From the NCBI GenBank assembly GCA_019639155.1, contig JAHBSJ010000004.1, forward strand, positions 62,001-126,000: 64,000 nucleotides of DNA, given 5' to 3'. Positions 37,297 through 45,877 of the stretch are shown here, piece after piece. The translations under genes were made by a program, and so were the position numbers. How positions within the stretch are numbered: position 1 is the first letter of the stretch; each line of letters starts with the position of its first letter. Source of the stretch: Acidobacteriota bacterium (GTDB lineage: Bacteria; Acidobacteriota; Blastocatellia; Pyrinomonadales; Pyrinomonadaceae). The notes under the pieces were generated by a model. That model worked only from the letters and a program-made list of their open reading frames with translations, did not search any database and was not told the origin of the DNA.

Positions 37297-39875
37297 TTCT
37301 CCTCCTTGCAGCCTTCGACTGTCGGGGTTTGCTTGCATACCGTCTTCCTCAGCGCATCTATCTGCTTCTGCTGCCTTTCGATCAACGTCTGCTGCTCTTT
37401 GACCGCATTGATCAGAGCGACCGTGATCTGGTCGTATTTCACGCCCTGTATCTCGCCTTTTTCGTTGCGGGTGACGAGTAGCGGCTCGACCTTTTCGACC
37501 TCTTCGGCGATGAGGCCGAGGTCTGCCGTCTGGCCTTCGATCCAGTCGTAAGTTACCGGCCGCAGCCTGTTTACAAGATCCAATCCTCCATTAAAAGGCC
37601 GTATGTTCTCTTTATACCGGGCACTCGATGAACATACTGCGAGCACGTTCGAAGCGTTTATGCACAGATTTGTCGAGGTGCCCGTTGCCAAAGCCCCTAT
37701 CCGTACTGTGTCGAAGAACTCTCGTCCGAGCTGAACACGATTGCTTGCGTCAACAACAGCACCGGCCCCGATCGCAGTGGCATTGGTCAGATTGTTGGCG
37801 ATGAAGTCCGCGTCAATGCCAACAGCAGTATTTTTACTGCCGGTTGTATTTGCCAAACCTGCACCCGTGCCAAAGAAAGAGTTGCTGTCGCCGGTCGTGT
37901 TCGCTCGGCCTGCAGCCTCGCCGAAGAAAGCGTTTTCAACGCCGGTCGTGTTAAATTGGCCAGCACTCGTGCCAAAGAAAGCGTTCAAGTTGCCGTCCGT
38001 GTTCGATTGGCCTGCACTCGTGCCAAAAAAAGAGTTGCGGGCGCCGGTCGTGTTCGCCCCACCTGAATTTGAGCCAAAGAAAGCGTTGTTCGATCCGACC
38101 GTGTTCAAGACGCCCGCAAACGCGCCAAAGAAAGCATTTTGGTCGCCGGTCGTGTTGGCTTGGCCTGCACTCCTACCAAAAAAAGCGTTGAAGCTGCCGG
38201 TCGTGTTCGATGCGCCAGCGGAGGTGCCAAAAAAGGCATTGCTTATCCCAACGGTATTGTTAAAACCGGACGCCCGGCCGAAAAAGGAATTGTTGGAGCC
38301 AGTCGTGTTATAGTATCCCGAACTAGAGCCGAAAAACGCATTGTTGAAGCCCGTATTGTTGAAAACACCCGACGAGTGTCCAAAGAATGAGTTTTCGTTG
38401 CCGGTAGTATTGACCGCGCCGGACAAGAAGCCAAAAAAGGAATTGCTTATTCCCGTAGTATTCGCCTCTCCGGATGCAGAGCCAAAGAAAGAATTGCCGG
38501 AGCCCGAGGTGTTAAATCGTCCTGAAGATGCTCCAAAAAAGGCATTGCTGCCGCCATCGATATTCGAAGCCCCCGAATTTGAGCCGAAAAATGCATTGTT
38601 TGCCCCGATTGTGTTGTTAAATCCTGAAGACCGGCCAAAAAAGGAATTGGCGCTGCCGGTCGTATTCAATTGGCCTGATCGGGCTCCAAAGAAGGCATTA
38701 TCTGTGCCGCCCGTATTGTCTCTGCCTGATTCAACTCCAAAAAAAGAATTGTCGTTGCCGGTCGTATTGGCCGAGCCGGACAAGAGTCCAAAGAACGAAT
38801 TGCCGAAACCCGTTGTATTGGACTGGCCTGATAAAGCTCCGAAGAAAGAATTGCCGCCACCCGTCGTGGTCGCATAGCCGGCACGGCGGCCAAAAAATGA
38901 ATTGTTGCCGGCGGTCGTATTAGAAAAGCCGGCGAAGTGCCCAAAGAAGGAATTGGCGCCCCCTGTGGTATTTGAAACACCTGAACTCCTTCCAAAGAAA
39001 GAATTGGCGATTCCTGATGTATTCGCAAACCCGGAATTGGAGCCGAAAAAGGAGTTTTCATCTCCGCTTGTGTTCAGGTGACCCGAGTTGGATCCGTAAA
39101 ATGAGTTGCCCGTACCTGTCGTATTCGCAAACCCTGCACCACGCCCAAAAAATGAATTTTGACTTCCGGTCGTGTTAGAAAAGCCGGTCTCGGCACCGGC
39201 AAATAGGTTCGACGTACCGGGATTGCTCAGGATACGATCCAGGCCGATATTGTATTGGGTTCCGGCGCTGAAAATATCTGCCGTGCCGGTTCCGCTAATG
39301 TTGAAATCGCTCAACGGCTGCGTCACCGTCGAGTTCTGTATATAGTTGTCGCTTCCCGCCGGAACGCTTGAAACAGGTATGGTGCCCGTTACAGCACTGC
39401 CGTTCACGCTGCCGATCTGTGCAGCAGATACGCACCCGACGCAACCCGCGGAGAGCGAATCCGCCGAGTCGGCACTGCCCGCATTAAGACTTCGTATCGC
39501 ATACGGCCCCGACGTGATCGGCTGCCGCGGTGCGAGCGGAGTGAATGGTCCCGGACCCGAAGGTTTGACAGCGATCTCCAAAAATCTCGCCGCCCCAGGA
39601 AACTGTGCGCCGAAATCAAGCCTCACGGTAAAGATACCGCTTGTTACGGCAACGCCCGTTATGGTCTGCGTCGGGCCCTGCTGTGTGCCCGAAACCAGCG
39701 AATCCCACAAGCTGAATTCGAGATCATAGCTGCCGGTCGTCGGCAGCCCTGTATCAAGGAGCCGCCCCTGATATGTGAACTCCGTTGTCTGAGCAGAACC
39801 GCCGGCGGCTAAGAGAACCACCATAAGCAATACTGCCATACCGATCATAGTAACGTGGTCTTTTGTTTGCTTCAT
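37293..39875 (-). CDS. 17-residue-repeat surface protein with S74 intramolecular chaperone domain
   Basis: An 860-residue exported protein. Order: signal peptide; a beta-rich N-terminal domain (FTYQGRLLDTGLP through TPLAPRQPITSGPYAIRSL); about 27 tandem repeats of 17 residues with consensus NSFFGxxSGxxNTTGxx (residues ~223-681); a junction (GAGAVVDASNRVQLG); and a C-terminal Peptidase_S74 domain (SSARYKENIRPF...VTYDWIEG...DLGLIAEEVEKVEPL) ending in a short coiled coil. S74 domains act as trimerising chaperones that cut themselves off; the Ser and Lys of SSARYKENI fit the catalytic dyad. The repeats suggest a trimeric beta-solenoid fibre like YadA heads. GGAGGTACTTT precedes the ATG. The stop overlaps the next gene. 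Confidence 0.87.
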   Translation of the reverse strand: MKQTKDHVTMIGMAVLLMVVLLAAGGSAQTTEFTYQGRLLDTGLPTTGSYDLEFSLWDSLVSGTQQGPTQTITGVAVTSGIFTVRLDFGAQFPGAARFLEIAVKPSGPGPFTPLAPRQPITSGPYAIRSLNAGSADSADSLSAGCVGCVSAAQIGSVNGSAVTGTIPVSSVPAGSDNYIQNSTVTQPLSDFNISGTGTADIFSAGTQYNIGLDRILSNPGTSNLFAGAETGFSNTTGSQNSFFGRGAGFANTTGTGNSFYGSNSGHLNTSGDENSFFGSNSGFANTSGIANSFFGRSSGVSNTTGGANSFFGHFAGFSNTTAGNNSFFGRRAGYATTTGGGNSFFGALSGQSNTTGFGNSFFGLLSGSANTTGNDNSFFGVESGRDNTGGTDNAFFGARSGQLNTTGSANSFFGRSSGFNNTIGANNAFFGSNSGASNIDGGSNAFFGASSGRFNTSGSGNSFFGSASGEANTTGISNSFFGFLSGAVNTTGNENSFFGHSSGVFNNTGFNNAFFGSSSGYYNTTGSNNSFFGRASGFNNTVGISNAFFGTSAGASNTTGSFNAFFGRSAGQANTTGDQNAFFGAFAGVLNTVGSNNAFFGSNSGGANTTGARNSFFGTSAGQSNTDGNLNAFFGTSAGQFNTTGVENAFFGEAAGRANTTGDSNSFFGTGAGLANTTGSKNTAVGIDADFIANNLTNATAIGAGAVVDASNRVQLGREFFDTVRIGALATGTSTNLCINASNVLAVCSSSARYKENIRPFNGGLDLVNRLRPVTYDWIEGQTADLGLIAEEVEKVEPLLVTRNEKGEIQGVKYDQITVALINAVKEQQTLIERQQKQIDALRKTVCKQTPTVEGCKEEK
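37833..39209 (-). repeat. About 27 tandem 51-bp repeats (17 residues each)
   Basis: The units encode N[SA]FFGxxSGxxNTTGxx. All are diverged from one another at the DNA level but keep exact 51-base spacing, so length changes are in frame. Opposite-strand open frames across the array are by-products of the periodicity. Confidence 0.9.
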
Positions 39876-39904
39876 AAAGTACCTCCAACAAGTATTGAAT
39901 TAAG

Positions 39905-39997
39905 TTAGGCCATTGCCCGTTTAACTTTTTTGACATTACTCGGTGTCTGATCCCCGAACAGTGGCTGCATCGCAAAAGCTTCTTGTACTTTTTCCAT
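39905..39997 (-). CDS. Possible 30-residue peptide between the two repeat-protein genes
   Basis: An ATG frame that starts 3 bases after the stop of the 40001 gene and ends 29 bases before the next gene. The peptide begins MEKVQEAFAMQPLFGDQTPS and continues NVKKVKRAMA. It is hydrophilic and basic with no signal or membrane segment. No ribosome binding site is visible, so translation would depend on termination and restart after the upstream gene. It may be a remnant or chance frame. Confidence 0.35.
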   Translation of the reverse strand: MEKVQEAFAMQPLFGDQTPSNVKKVKRAMA

Positions 39998-40000
39998 TGC

Positions 40001-42688
40001 TCAAGGCTTACAGATCTCAGCTTTCAGATCCTGCGAACAAATGATCTTCTTTAACGCGTCGATCTGCTTTTGCTGAAGTTCGATCACTGAGTGCTGACGG
40101 CTGATAGCCGAACGCTGGACGTCAATCTCAGTTTGCTGCTCTTTGACCGCATTGATCAGCGCGACGGTTATTTGGTCGTATTTCACGCCCTGTATCTCGC
40201 CTTTTTCGTTGCGGGTGACGAGTAGCGGCTCGACCTTTTCGACCTCTTCGGCGATGAGGCCGAGGTCTGCCGCCTGGCCTTCGATCCAGTCGTAAGTTAC
40301 CGGCCGCAGCTTGTTTACAAGATCCAATCCTCCATTAAAAGGCCGTATGTTCTCTTTATACCGGGCACTCGATGAACATACTGCGAGCACGTTCGAAGCG
40401 TTTATGCACACATTTGTTGCGGTGGCGGCGGCCAGTGTTCCGATCCTGACCGTATCCAACCCGTTACGGCCAAGCTGAATTTGACTGCTCGCCATAACGA
40501 TCGTATTCGACCCGATCGCGGTGGCGAATGTCAGATTGTTTGCGCTGGCGTTGGAACTGGCTCCGATGAAAGTGTTATTAGCTCCCGTGGTGTTCCCTGC
40601 GCCCGAATTATTGCCAAAGAAAGCGTTATTGCCGCCTGTCGTGTTCGCAGGGCCAGCATTCGAGCCGAAGAAAGCGTTAGCTACGCCCGTTGTGTTCGAA
40701 ATTCCCGCACTCCTGCCAAAGAAAGCGTTATTATCGCCTGTAGTGTTAGCCTGGCCCGCTTGTGTGCCAACGAAGGCGTTAGCAAAGCCCGTCGTATTTG
40801 CAAAGCCTGCAAATCTGCCAAAGAAGGCGTTGCTATCTCCCGACGTATTAGCCTGGCCCGCTGACCGGCCAAAAAATGCGTTACTGTCGCCCGTCGTGTT
40901 CGATAATCCTGCATTCCTGCCAAAGAATGCGTTATCGAAGCCCGTCGTGGTAGATTGGCCTGCGGAGGTGCCAAAGAAAGCGTTATCGGCGCCTGTGGTG
41001 TTATTTTGTCCCGCTGAGCGGCCGAAGAATGCGTTACCGGTGCCTATTGTGTTCGATTGACCCGCGGAATTGCCGAAGAAGGCATTGCCGGTGCCGGTGG
41101 TGTTCAATAGGCCGGCAGAGGTACCAAAGAATGCGTTGAAACTACCGGTGGTGTTCGCCGAGCCCGCTGCGTTGCCATAGAATGCGTTGGAGTTACCCGT
41201 CGTGTTCGAGAAGCCCGATGTTGTGCCGAAGAAGGCATTATTGGATCCCGCCGTGTTCGAAGCGCCAGAATTCAGACCAAAGAACGCATTTGACACTCCC
41301 GTTGTGTTTGCGCCGCCGGATGAGCTGCCGACAAATGTATTGAAACTGCCTTCCGTGTTCGAGAAGCCTGCATTGGTACCGAAGAACGAATTATCGGTGC
41401 CTGTAATATTGGCCTGACCGGCACTCGAGCCGACAAACGTGTTGCCTGCAGCAGTGGTATTTAACGTTCCTGCATTGTTTCCAACGAAAACGTTGGCGGA
41501 ACCCGACGTGTTTGCAAAGCCTGCACTCGCCCCGATGAACGTGTTTCCGCTCGATACGTTCATCCTGCCCGCGTTGGTTCCAACAAACGTGTTATTGATA
41601 CCTGCAATATTATTGAGGCCGGCGAGGGCTCCGAAGAATGCATTGTTGGACCCGGTGCTGTTGGATTGCCCCGCACTGCGTCCGACGAAAGTATTCAGAT
41701 TACCGGCGGTGTTCAGCGTGCCTGAGGACGCTCCCACGAAAACATTTTCGGATCCGGAGGTATTATTGAAACCGGCAGACGCGCCGAAAAAAGAATTGGA
41801 AGAACTTGTGTTGGATTGCCCTGCATTCCATCCGAAAAAGGAATTATTTACTCCGGAAACATTGAACAGACCTGCGTTTCGTCCAACGAACACATTCGAA
41901 TTGCCGGTCGTGTTCGAGGTACCGGCGTTCGCTCCCACGAAAACGTTACTGGAGCCCGTCGTGTTTAGGTTACCTGCGTTGTTTCCCAGGAATGCGTTGA
42001 ACCCGCCGCTTGTATTGCTCACACCCGCACCTGCACCTGAAAAAAGGTTGGCCGTTCCCGCGATGCTCAGCACTCTGTTGGAACCAATATTATATTGAGT
42101 TTCAGCCCGCAATATATTGGCTTGTCCGGTTCCGCTGATATTGAAGTCGCTTGTCGGCTGAGGCGAGGTCGTGTTTTGAATATAATTCGTACTGCCCGGC
42201 AGCGGGTCACGGGCATCCGTCATTCGCGGATCGGTTGTCACAACATAATCGGCCGCCGGCACTCCGCCGAGGTTAAGCGAATTTGTTGCCGTGTCGGCGT
42301 TGCCCGCATTAAGACTGCGTATCGCATACGGCCCCGACGTGATCGGCTGACGCGGAGCGAGCGGAGTAAAAGGGCCGGGACCGGAAGGTTTTACCGAAAT
42401 TTCTAAAAACCTCGCTGCTCCCGGAAACTGCGCGCCGAAATCCAGTCGGACTGTAAAGATACCGCTCGTCACGGCCACGCCCGTTACGGTCACTGTAGAA
42501 CCCTGCTGGGTTCCCGAAACAAGTGAATCCCACAGGCTGAACTCGAAGTCGTAGCTGCCCGTCGTAGGCAGCCCCGTATCAAGCAGGCGGCCCTGATAGG
42601 TAAACTCGGTAGATTGTGCATTTGAGGTAAATGCAAATAACAGAATGCACAGCACTATCTGTACGGCGAATGGTCGAATAGGTGTCAT
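40001..42688 (-). CDS. 17-residue-repeat surface protein with S74 intramolecular chaperone domain (paralogue)
   Basis: An 895-residue paralogue of the protein at 37293, with the same parts in the same order: signal peptide (MTPIRPFAVQIVLCILLFAF), the N-terminal YQGRLLDTGLPTTGSYD domain almost identical in the two, about 29 repeats of N[ASV]FFGxxAGxxNTTGxx (residues ~214-704), then NTIVMASSQIQLG and the S74 domain (SSARYKENI...DWIEGQAADLGLIAEEVEKV) with a longer coiled-coil tail. The ends are far more alike than the repeats, which have diverged (NVFVG, NTFVG and NAFFG types). Two repeats are 16 residues long. It is first in the operon, behind a good promoter, with GGGAGGGACT before the ATG. 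Confidence 0.87.
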   Translation of the reverse strand: MTPIRPFAVQIVLCILLFAFTSNAQSTEFTYQGRLLDTGLPTTGSYDFEFSLWDSLVSGTQQGSTVTVTGVAVTSGIFTVRLDFGAQFPGAARFLEISVKPSGPGPFTPLAPRQPITSGPYAIRSLNAGNADTATNSLNLGGVPAADYVVTTDPRMTDARDPLPGSTNYIQNTTSPQPTSDFNISGTGQANILRAETQYNIGSNRVLSIAGTANLFSGAGAGVSNTSGGFNAFLGNNAGNLNTTGSSNVFVGANAGTSNTTGNSNVFVGRNAGLFNVSGVNNSFFGWNAGQSNTSSSNSFFGASAGFNNTSGSENVFVGASSGTLNTAGNLNTFVGRSAGQSNSTGSNNAFFGALAGLNNIAGINNTFVGTNAGRMNVSSGNTFIGASAGFANTSGSANVFVGNNAGTLNTTAAGNTFVGSSAGQANITGTDNSFFGTNAGFSNTEGSFNTFVGSSSGGANTTGVSNAFFGLNSGASNTAGSNNAFFGTTSGFSNTTGNSNAFYGNAAGSANTTGSFNAFFGTSAGLLNTTGTGNAFFGNSAGQSNTIGTGNAFFGRSAGQNNTTGADNAFFGTSAGQSTTTGFDNAFFGRNAGLSNTTGDSNAFFGRSAGQANTSGDSNAFFGRFAGFANTTGFANAFVGTQAGQANTTGDNNAFFGRSAGISNTTGVANAFFGSNAGPANTTGGNNAFFGNNSGAGNTTGANNTFIGASSNASANNLTFATAIGSNTIVMASSQIQLGRNGLDTVRIGTLAAATATNVCINASNVLAVCSSSARYKENIRPFNGGLDLVNKLRPVTYDWIEGQAADLGLIAEEVEKVEPLLVTRNEKGEIQGVKYDQITVALINAVKEQQTEIDVQRSAISRQHSVIELQQKQIDALKKIICSQDLKAEICKP
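40577..42049 (-). repeat. About 29 tandem 51-bp repeats (17 residues each)
   Basis: Same repeat family as 37833-39209. The first half of the protein has more NVFVG and NTFVG units and the second half is nearly all NAFFG, suggesting recent expansion of one unit type. Two units lack one codon. Confidence 0.9.
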
Positions 42689-42760
42689 AGTCCCTCCCAG
42701 AATCCCTCAGAGAATCTGCCTTGCGGCAGGAAACGAAGTTGTCAGTGCGATTTCAAAAAA

Positions 42761-42788
42761 AGTGTATCAGATGTTTAAACATAGTCAA
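42761..42788 (-). promoter_or_regulatory. Promoter for the S74-protein operon
   Basis: On the minus strand TTGACT (42783-42788) and TACACT (42761-42766) are 16 bases apart. The start of transcription would be near 42755, about 65 bases before the ATG at 42688. A small hairpin (CTGCC/GGCAG, about 42717-42730) lies in the leader. Confidence 0.55.
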
Positions 42789-42915
42789 CTTAACTTTTCC
42801 ATACCTTACTGAACGTTAGAAGTTGGCTTTGCCTGCACAGAAATACTTAAATTTTGCTAATTCTTGATATCAAATCCCGTGTTCCGTCTGAGCTTTCGAG
42901 AAAGTGACGTCGATT

Positions 42916-42924
42916 TGCTATTAT
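42916..42924 (+). promoter_or_regulatory. Extended -10 promoter element for gcvPA
   Basis: TGCTATTAT combines the TGn extension with a near-consensus -10 box, 50 bases before the gcvPA ATG. No glycine-riboswitch core is seen between it and the gene. Together with the minus-strand promoter at 42761 it makes 42689-42974 a divergent control region with no gene. Confidence 0.45.
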
Positions 42925-42974
42925 CGTAGGGAATCTAGCAGTGCTGCCCGCCGCTAGACGGCGCGGTAAAATTA

Positions 42975-44309
42975 ATGAGATACATACCCAATTCAACTGA
43001 AGAAAGACAGGAAATGCTGGCCGAACTTGGCCTCTCAAACGCAGACGAGCTTTTTCGCTCGATACCGGCCGACGTTCAAATGGGCAGGCCGCTGAAGGTA
43101 ACCGACCCTCTTGCTGAACCTGAGGTGATCGCCGCGTTGGAAGAGATGGCTGCAAAGAACACAGCAGCGACGAAACCGTCGTTTCTCGGCGCGGGCGTTT
43201 ACTCGCATTTTTCGCCGACGATAGTCGATCATCTGATCCAGCGGAGCGAGTTTTTCACGAGCTACACGCCGTATCAGCCCGAGATCTCGCAAGGAACACT
43301 GCAGTACATATTTGAGTTTCAAACGCTCGTCTGCCAACTGACCGGAATGGAGGTCGCGAACGCCTCGATGTACGACGGCTCGACCTCAATGGCGGAGGCG
43401 TATCTGATGGCTCAGCGTGTGACGCGCCGAAATAAGATCGTCGTTGCGAAGTCGGTTCATCCGGAATACCGTGATGTTGCGGTTACTTACGCTCAGCACG
43501 GCGACACTGAGATCGTTGAGATCGGCTACGACGAAACTGGGCGCGTTGCGGGCCTAGAAGCTCTCGACAATGATACTGCCGCTCTCGTCGTGCAGTCGCC
43601 GAATTTCTTCGGCTGCATCGAAGACCTGCAGGCACTTGCCGACGCCGCACACGCGGTCGGTGCGTTGCTTGTTGTCACGGTAACCGAAGCTATTTCGTTG
43701 GGTTTACTGAAAACGCCGGGCTCGTGCGGTGCCGATATCGTCGTGGGCGAAGGCCAGTCATGGGGTATTCCGATGTCGTTCGGCGGGCCGCACGTCGGCT
43801 TTTTCGCGACTCAGGAAAAGTACGTCCGCCAGATGCCGGGCCGTCTATGCGGCGTCGCGTATGACAAGGACGGCAACCGCGGTTTTGTGCTGACGCTATC
43901 GACACGCGAACAGCACATCCGCCGAGAAAAGGCGACGTCGAACATCTGTACGAATCAGGGCCTGATCGCACTTGCCGCGACCATCTACATGGAAGCGATG
44001 GGCAAAAAAGGCCTGAAAGAGGTCGCCGAACAGAACGCCGCGAAAGCATCTTACGCAAAAACGAAGATCGCCGAGATCGACGGTTATTCGATGCCGTTCT
44101 TATCGCCGACTTTCAATGAATTTGTGGTTCGCGGGCCTCGACCTGCTACAGATATCCTTGAAGCAGTTCGTGCAAACGGGATCGTCGGCGGACTGGCGTT
44201 GTCGAAATATTACGCCGGCCACGACAACGACTTTTTGGTCTGCGTGACGGAAACGAACAGCCGTCAGCAGATAGATGTATTGGTGAACAATTTACGATCA
44301 AGCTACTAG
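42975..44309 (+). CDS. gcvPA: Glycine dehydrogenase (decarboxylating) subunit 1
   Basis: The 444-residue N-terminal half of the P protein in organisms where it is split. With subunit 2 it decarboxylates glycine and loads the aminomethyl group on GcvH. Typical segments: MRYIPNSTEERQEMLAELG, FLGAGVYSHFSPTIVDHL, TPYQPEISQGTLQ, EVANASMYDGSTSMAEA and GEGQSWGIPMSFGGPHVGFF, with RIREKATSNICTNQ-type residues (here IRREKATSNICTNQGL). The length is normal. It is separated from gcvT and gcvH by the minus-strand block 34487-42688. gcvPB follows after 35 bases. Confidence 0.96.
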   Translation: MRYIPNSTEERQEMLAELGLSNADELFRSIPADVQMGRPLKVTDPLAEPEVIAALEEMAAKNTAATKPSFLGAGVYSHFSPTIVDHLIQRSEFFTSYTPYQPEISQGTLQYIFEFQTLVCQLTGMEVANASMYDGSTSMAEAYLMAQRVTRRNKIVVAKSVHPEYRDVAVTYAQHGDTEIVEIGYDETGRVAGLEALDNDTAALVVQSPNFFGCIEDLQALADAAHAVGALLVVTVTEAISLGLLKTPGSCGADIVVGEGQSWGIPMSFGGPHVGFFATQEKYVRQMPGRLCGVAYDKDGNRGFVLTLSTREQHIRREKATSNICTNQGLIALAATIYMEAMGKKGLKEVAEQNAAKASYAKTKIAEIDGYSMPFLSPTFNEFVVRGPRPATDILEAVRANGIVGGLALSKYYAGHDNDFLVCVTETNSRQQIDVLVNNLRSSY

Positions 44310-44344
44310 CGATCAGATGTCGGCTCTAAGCTGAACTTAGAAAA

Positions 44345-45859
44345 ATGAGCATCACAAAAGTAACACAACACCCGACGCAGAATGAGGGTTTGATATTCGA
44401 GCGGTCGCAGACCGGCCGTGTGGGCTATCGCCTGCCGAAGCTGGACGTGCCGGGATCGGACGCCATTCCGGCGGAGCTTCGCCGCGATGACGATCTGGAA
44501 GGCATGCCGGAAGTATCGGAAGTGGACGTCATTCGGCATTTCACGCGTATCTCGACGTGGAATTATTCCATCGACCTCGGCATGTATCCGCTCGGCTCGT
44601 GCACGATGAAATACAATTCGCGTCTCAACGAAAAGGTCGCGCGTATCGGCGGCTACACGAACCTTCATCCGCTCGCACCCGAAGAGGAATCGCAAGGTGC
44701 ACTTGAACTAATGTACCGCCTGCAGGAAGACCTCGCTGAGATCACGGGGCTGCCCGGAGTGTCGCTGCAGCCTGCTGCGGGTGCCCAGGGCGAGATGACC
44801 GGCGTGATGCTCATACGCGCATTTTTGGACAAACGCGACGGCGATGCATCGGCGGATCGACGCGTGATGCTAATACCGGAATCAGCTCACGGCACCAACC
44901 CGGCGTCAGCAGCACTCGCCGGATTCACCGTCAAGGCGATACGTGCAAATGCGGACGGCCTTACCGATATGGAGCATCTGCGTCAGCTCTGTGACGAAGG
45001 CGGCGTCGCGGGGCTGATGCTGACGAATCCGAACACTGTTGGGATATTTGAGACGAATATCAAGGAGATCTGCGACACGATCCACGCCGCCGGCGGCCTC
45101 GTCTATATGGACGGAGCGAATATGAACGCACTGGTCGGCGTCGCACGCCCCGGCGATATGGGCGTTGACGTTATCCACCTCAATTTACACAAGACATTCT
45201 CGACGCCGCACGGCGGCGGCGGCCCGGGCTGCGGCCCCTGCTGCTGCACGGCGGAATTGGCGGAGTTCCTTCCCGTTCCCAGGATCGAAAAGAGCGGCGA
45301 TCGTTTTCACCTGAACTACGATCTGCCTGAATCGATAGGCCGCGTCAAGGCTTTCTTCGGCAATTTCGGAATGATGGTCCGCGCATTGTCTTACATCTAC
45401 ACCCACGGTGCGGAAGGCCTGCGCGAAGCAACCGAGACGGCCGTTTTGAACGCCCGCTACGTCGCCGAAAAACTCAAAGATACATATCACAAACCGTATA
45501 ACGCTGACTGTATGCACGAAGCGATATTCTCGCACAAGCATCAGTCAGCAAAAGGCGTCGTCACACTCGACATCGCAAAGCGTTTGATCGACTACGGCTT
45601 CCATCCGCCGACGGTTTACTTCCCTCTCGTGGTCGAAGGTGCGATGCTTATAGAACCGACCGAATCGGTCGGCCGTGCGGATCTGGACGCTTTCATTGAC
45701 GCGATGAGGAGCATCGACCGCGAGATCTCGGAAAGTCCGGAACTCGTGACAAATGCACCTCATTCAACTCGCATCGGCCGGCTCGACGAGGCTGCCGCGG
45801 CACGCAAACCGGTGCTTCGCTGGCGTGCCGAAACGGACGCAATGACAAGCGGAGCATAG
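44345..45859 (+). CDS. gcvPB: Glycine dehydrogenase (decarboxylating) subunit 2
   Basis: The 504-residue C-terminal half of the P protein, which carries pyridoxal phosphate. The cofactor lysine is in NLHKTFSTPHGGGGPG. Other landmarks are YPLGSCTMKYN, LQPAAGAQGEMTG, ESAHGTNPASAALAGF and LTNPNTVGIFE. The C-terminus includes EPTESVGRADLDAFIDAMRSI. Length and motifs are complete, so the P protein should be active. The next gene starts 18 bases downstream and may be in the same transcript. Confidence 0.96.
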   Translation: MSITKVTQHPTQNEGLIFERSQTGRVGYRLPKLDVPGSDAIPAELRRDDDLEGMPEVSEVDVIRHFTRISTWNYSIDLGMYPLGSCTMKYNSRLNEKVARIGGYTNLHPLAPEEESQGALELMYRLQEDLAEITGLPGVSLQPAAGAQGEMTGVMLIRAFLDKRDGDASADRRVMLIPESAHGTNPASAALAGFTVKAIRANADGLTDMEHLRQLCDEGGVAGLMLTNPNTVGIFETNIKEICDTIHAAGGLVYMDGANMNALVGVARPGDMGVDVIHLNLHKTFSTPHGGGGPGCGPCCCTAELAEFLPVPRIEKSGDRFHLNYDLPESIGRVKAFFGNFGMMVRALSYIYTHGAEGLREATETAVLNARYVAEKLKDTYHKPYNADCMHEAIFSHKHQSAKGVVTLDIAKRLIDYGFHPPTVYFPLVVEGAMLIEPTESVGRADLDAFIDAMRSIDREISESPELVTNAPHSTRIGRLDEAAAARKPVLRWRAETDAMTSGA

Positions 45860-45877
45860 GCGACTTACAATATTGCT

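Noticed and set aside
37833..42049. CRISPR-like regular spacing of similar short sequences
   Set aside because: The units are contiguous coding repeats without spacers and translate to a 17-residue protein repeat; no cas genes are present.
40481..42406. Plus-strand open frames over the fibre repeat arrays
   Set aside because: They are the reverse-frame image of the 51-bp repeats (Pro/Ala/Lys periodic peptides), with no start signals.
42689..42974. Glycine riboswitch before gcvPA
   Set aside because: No glycine-aptamer core sequence or stem pattern could be found; only promoter-like elements are visible. The same holds upstream of gcvT.
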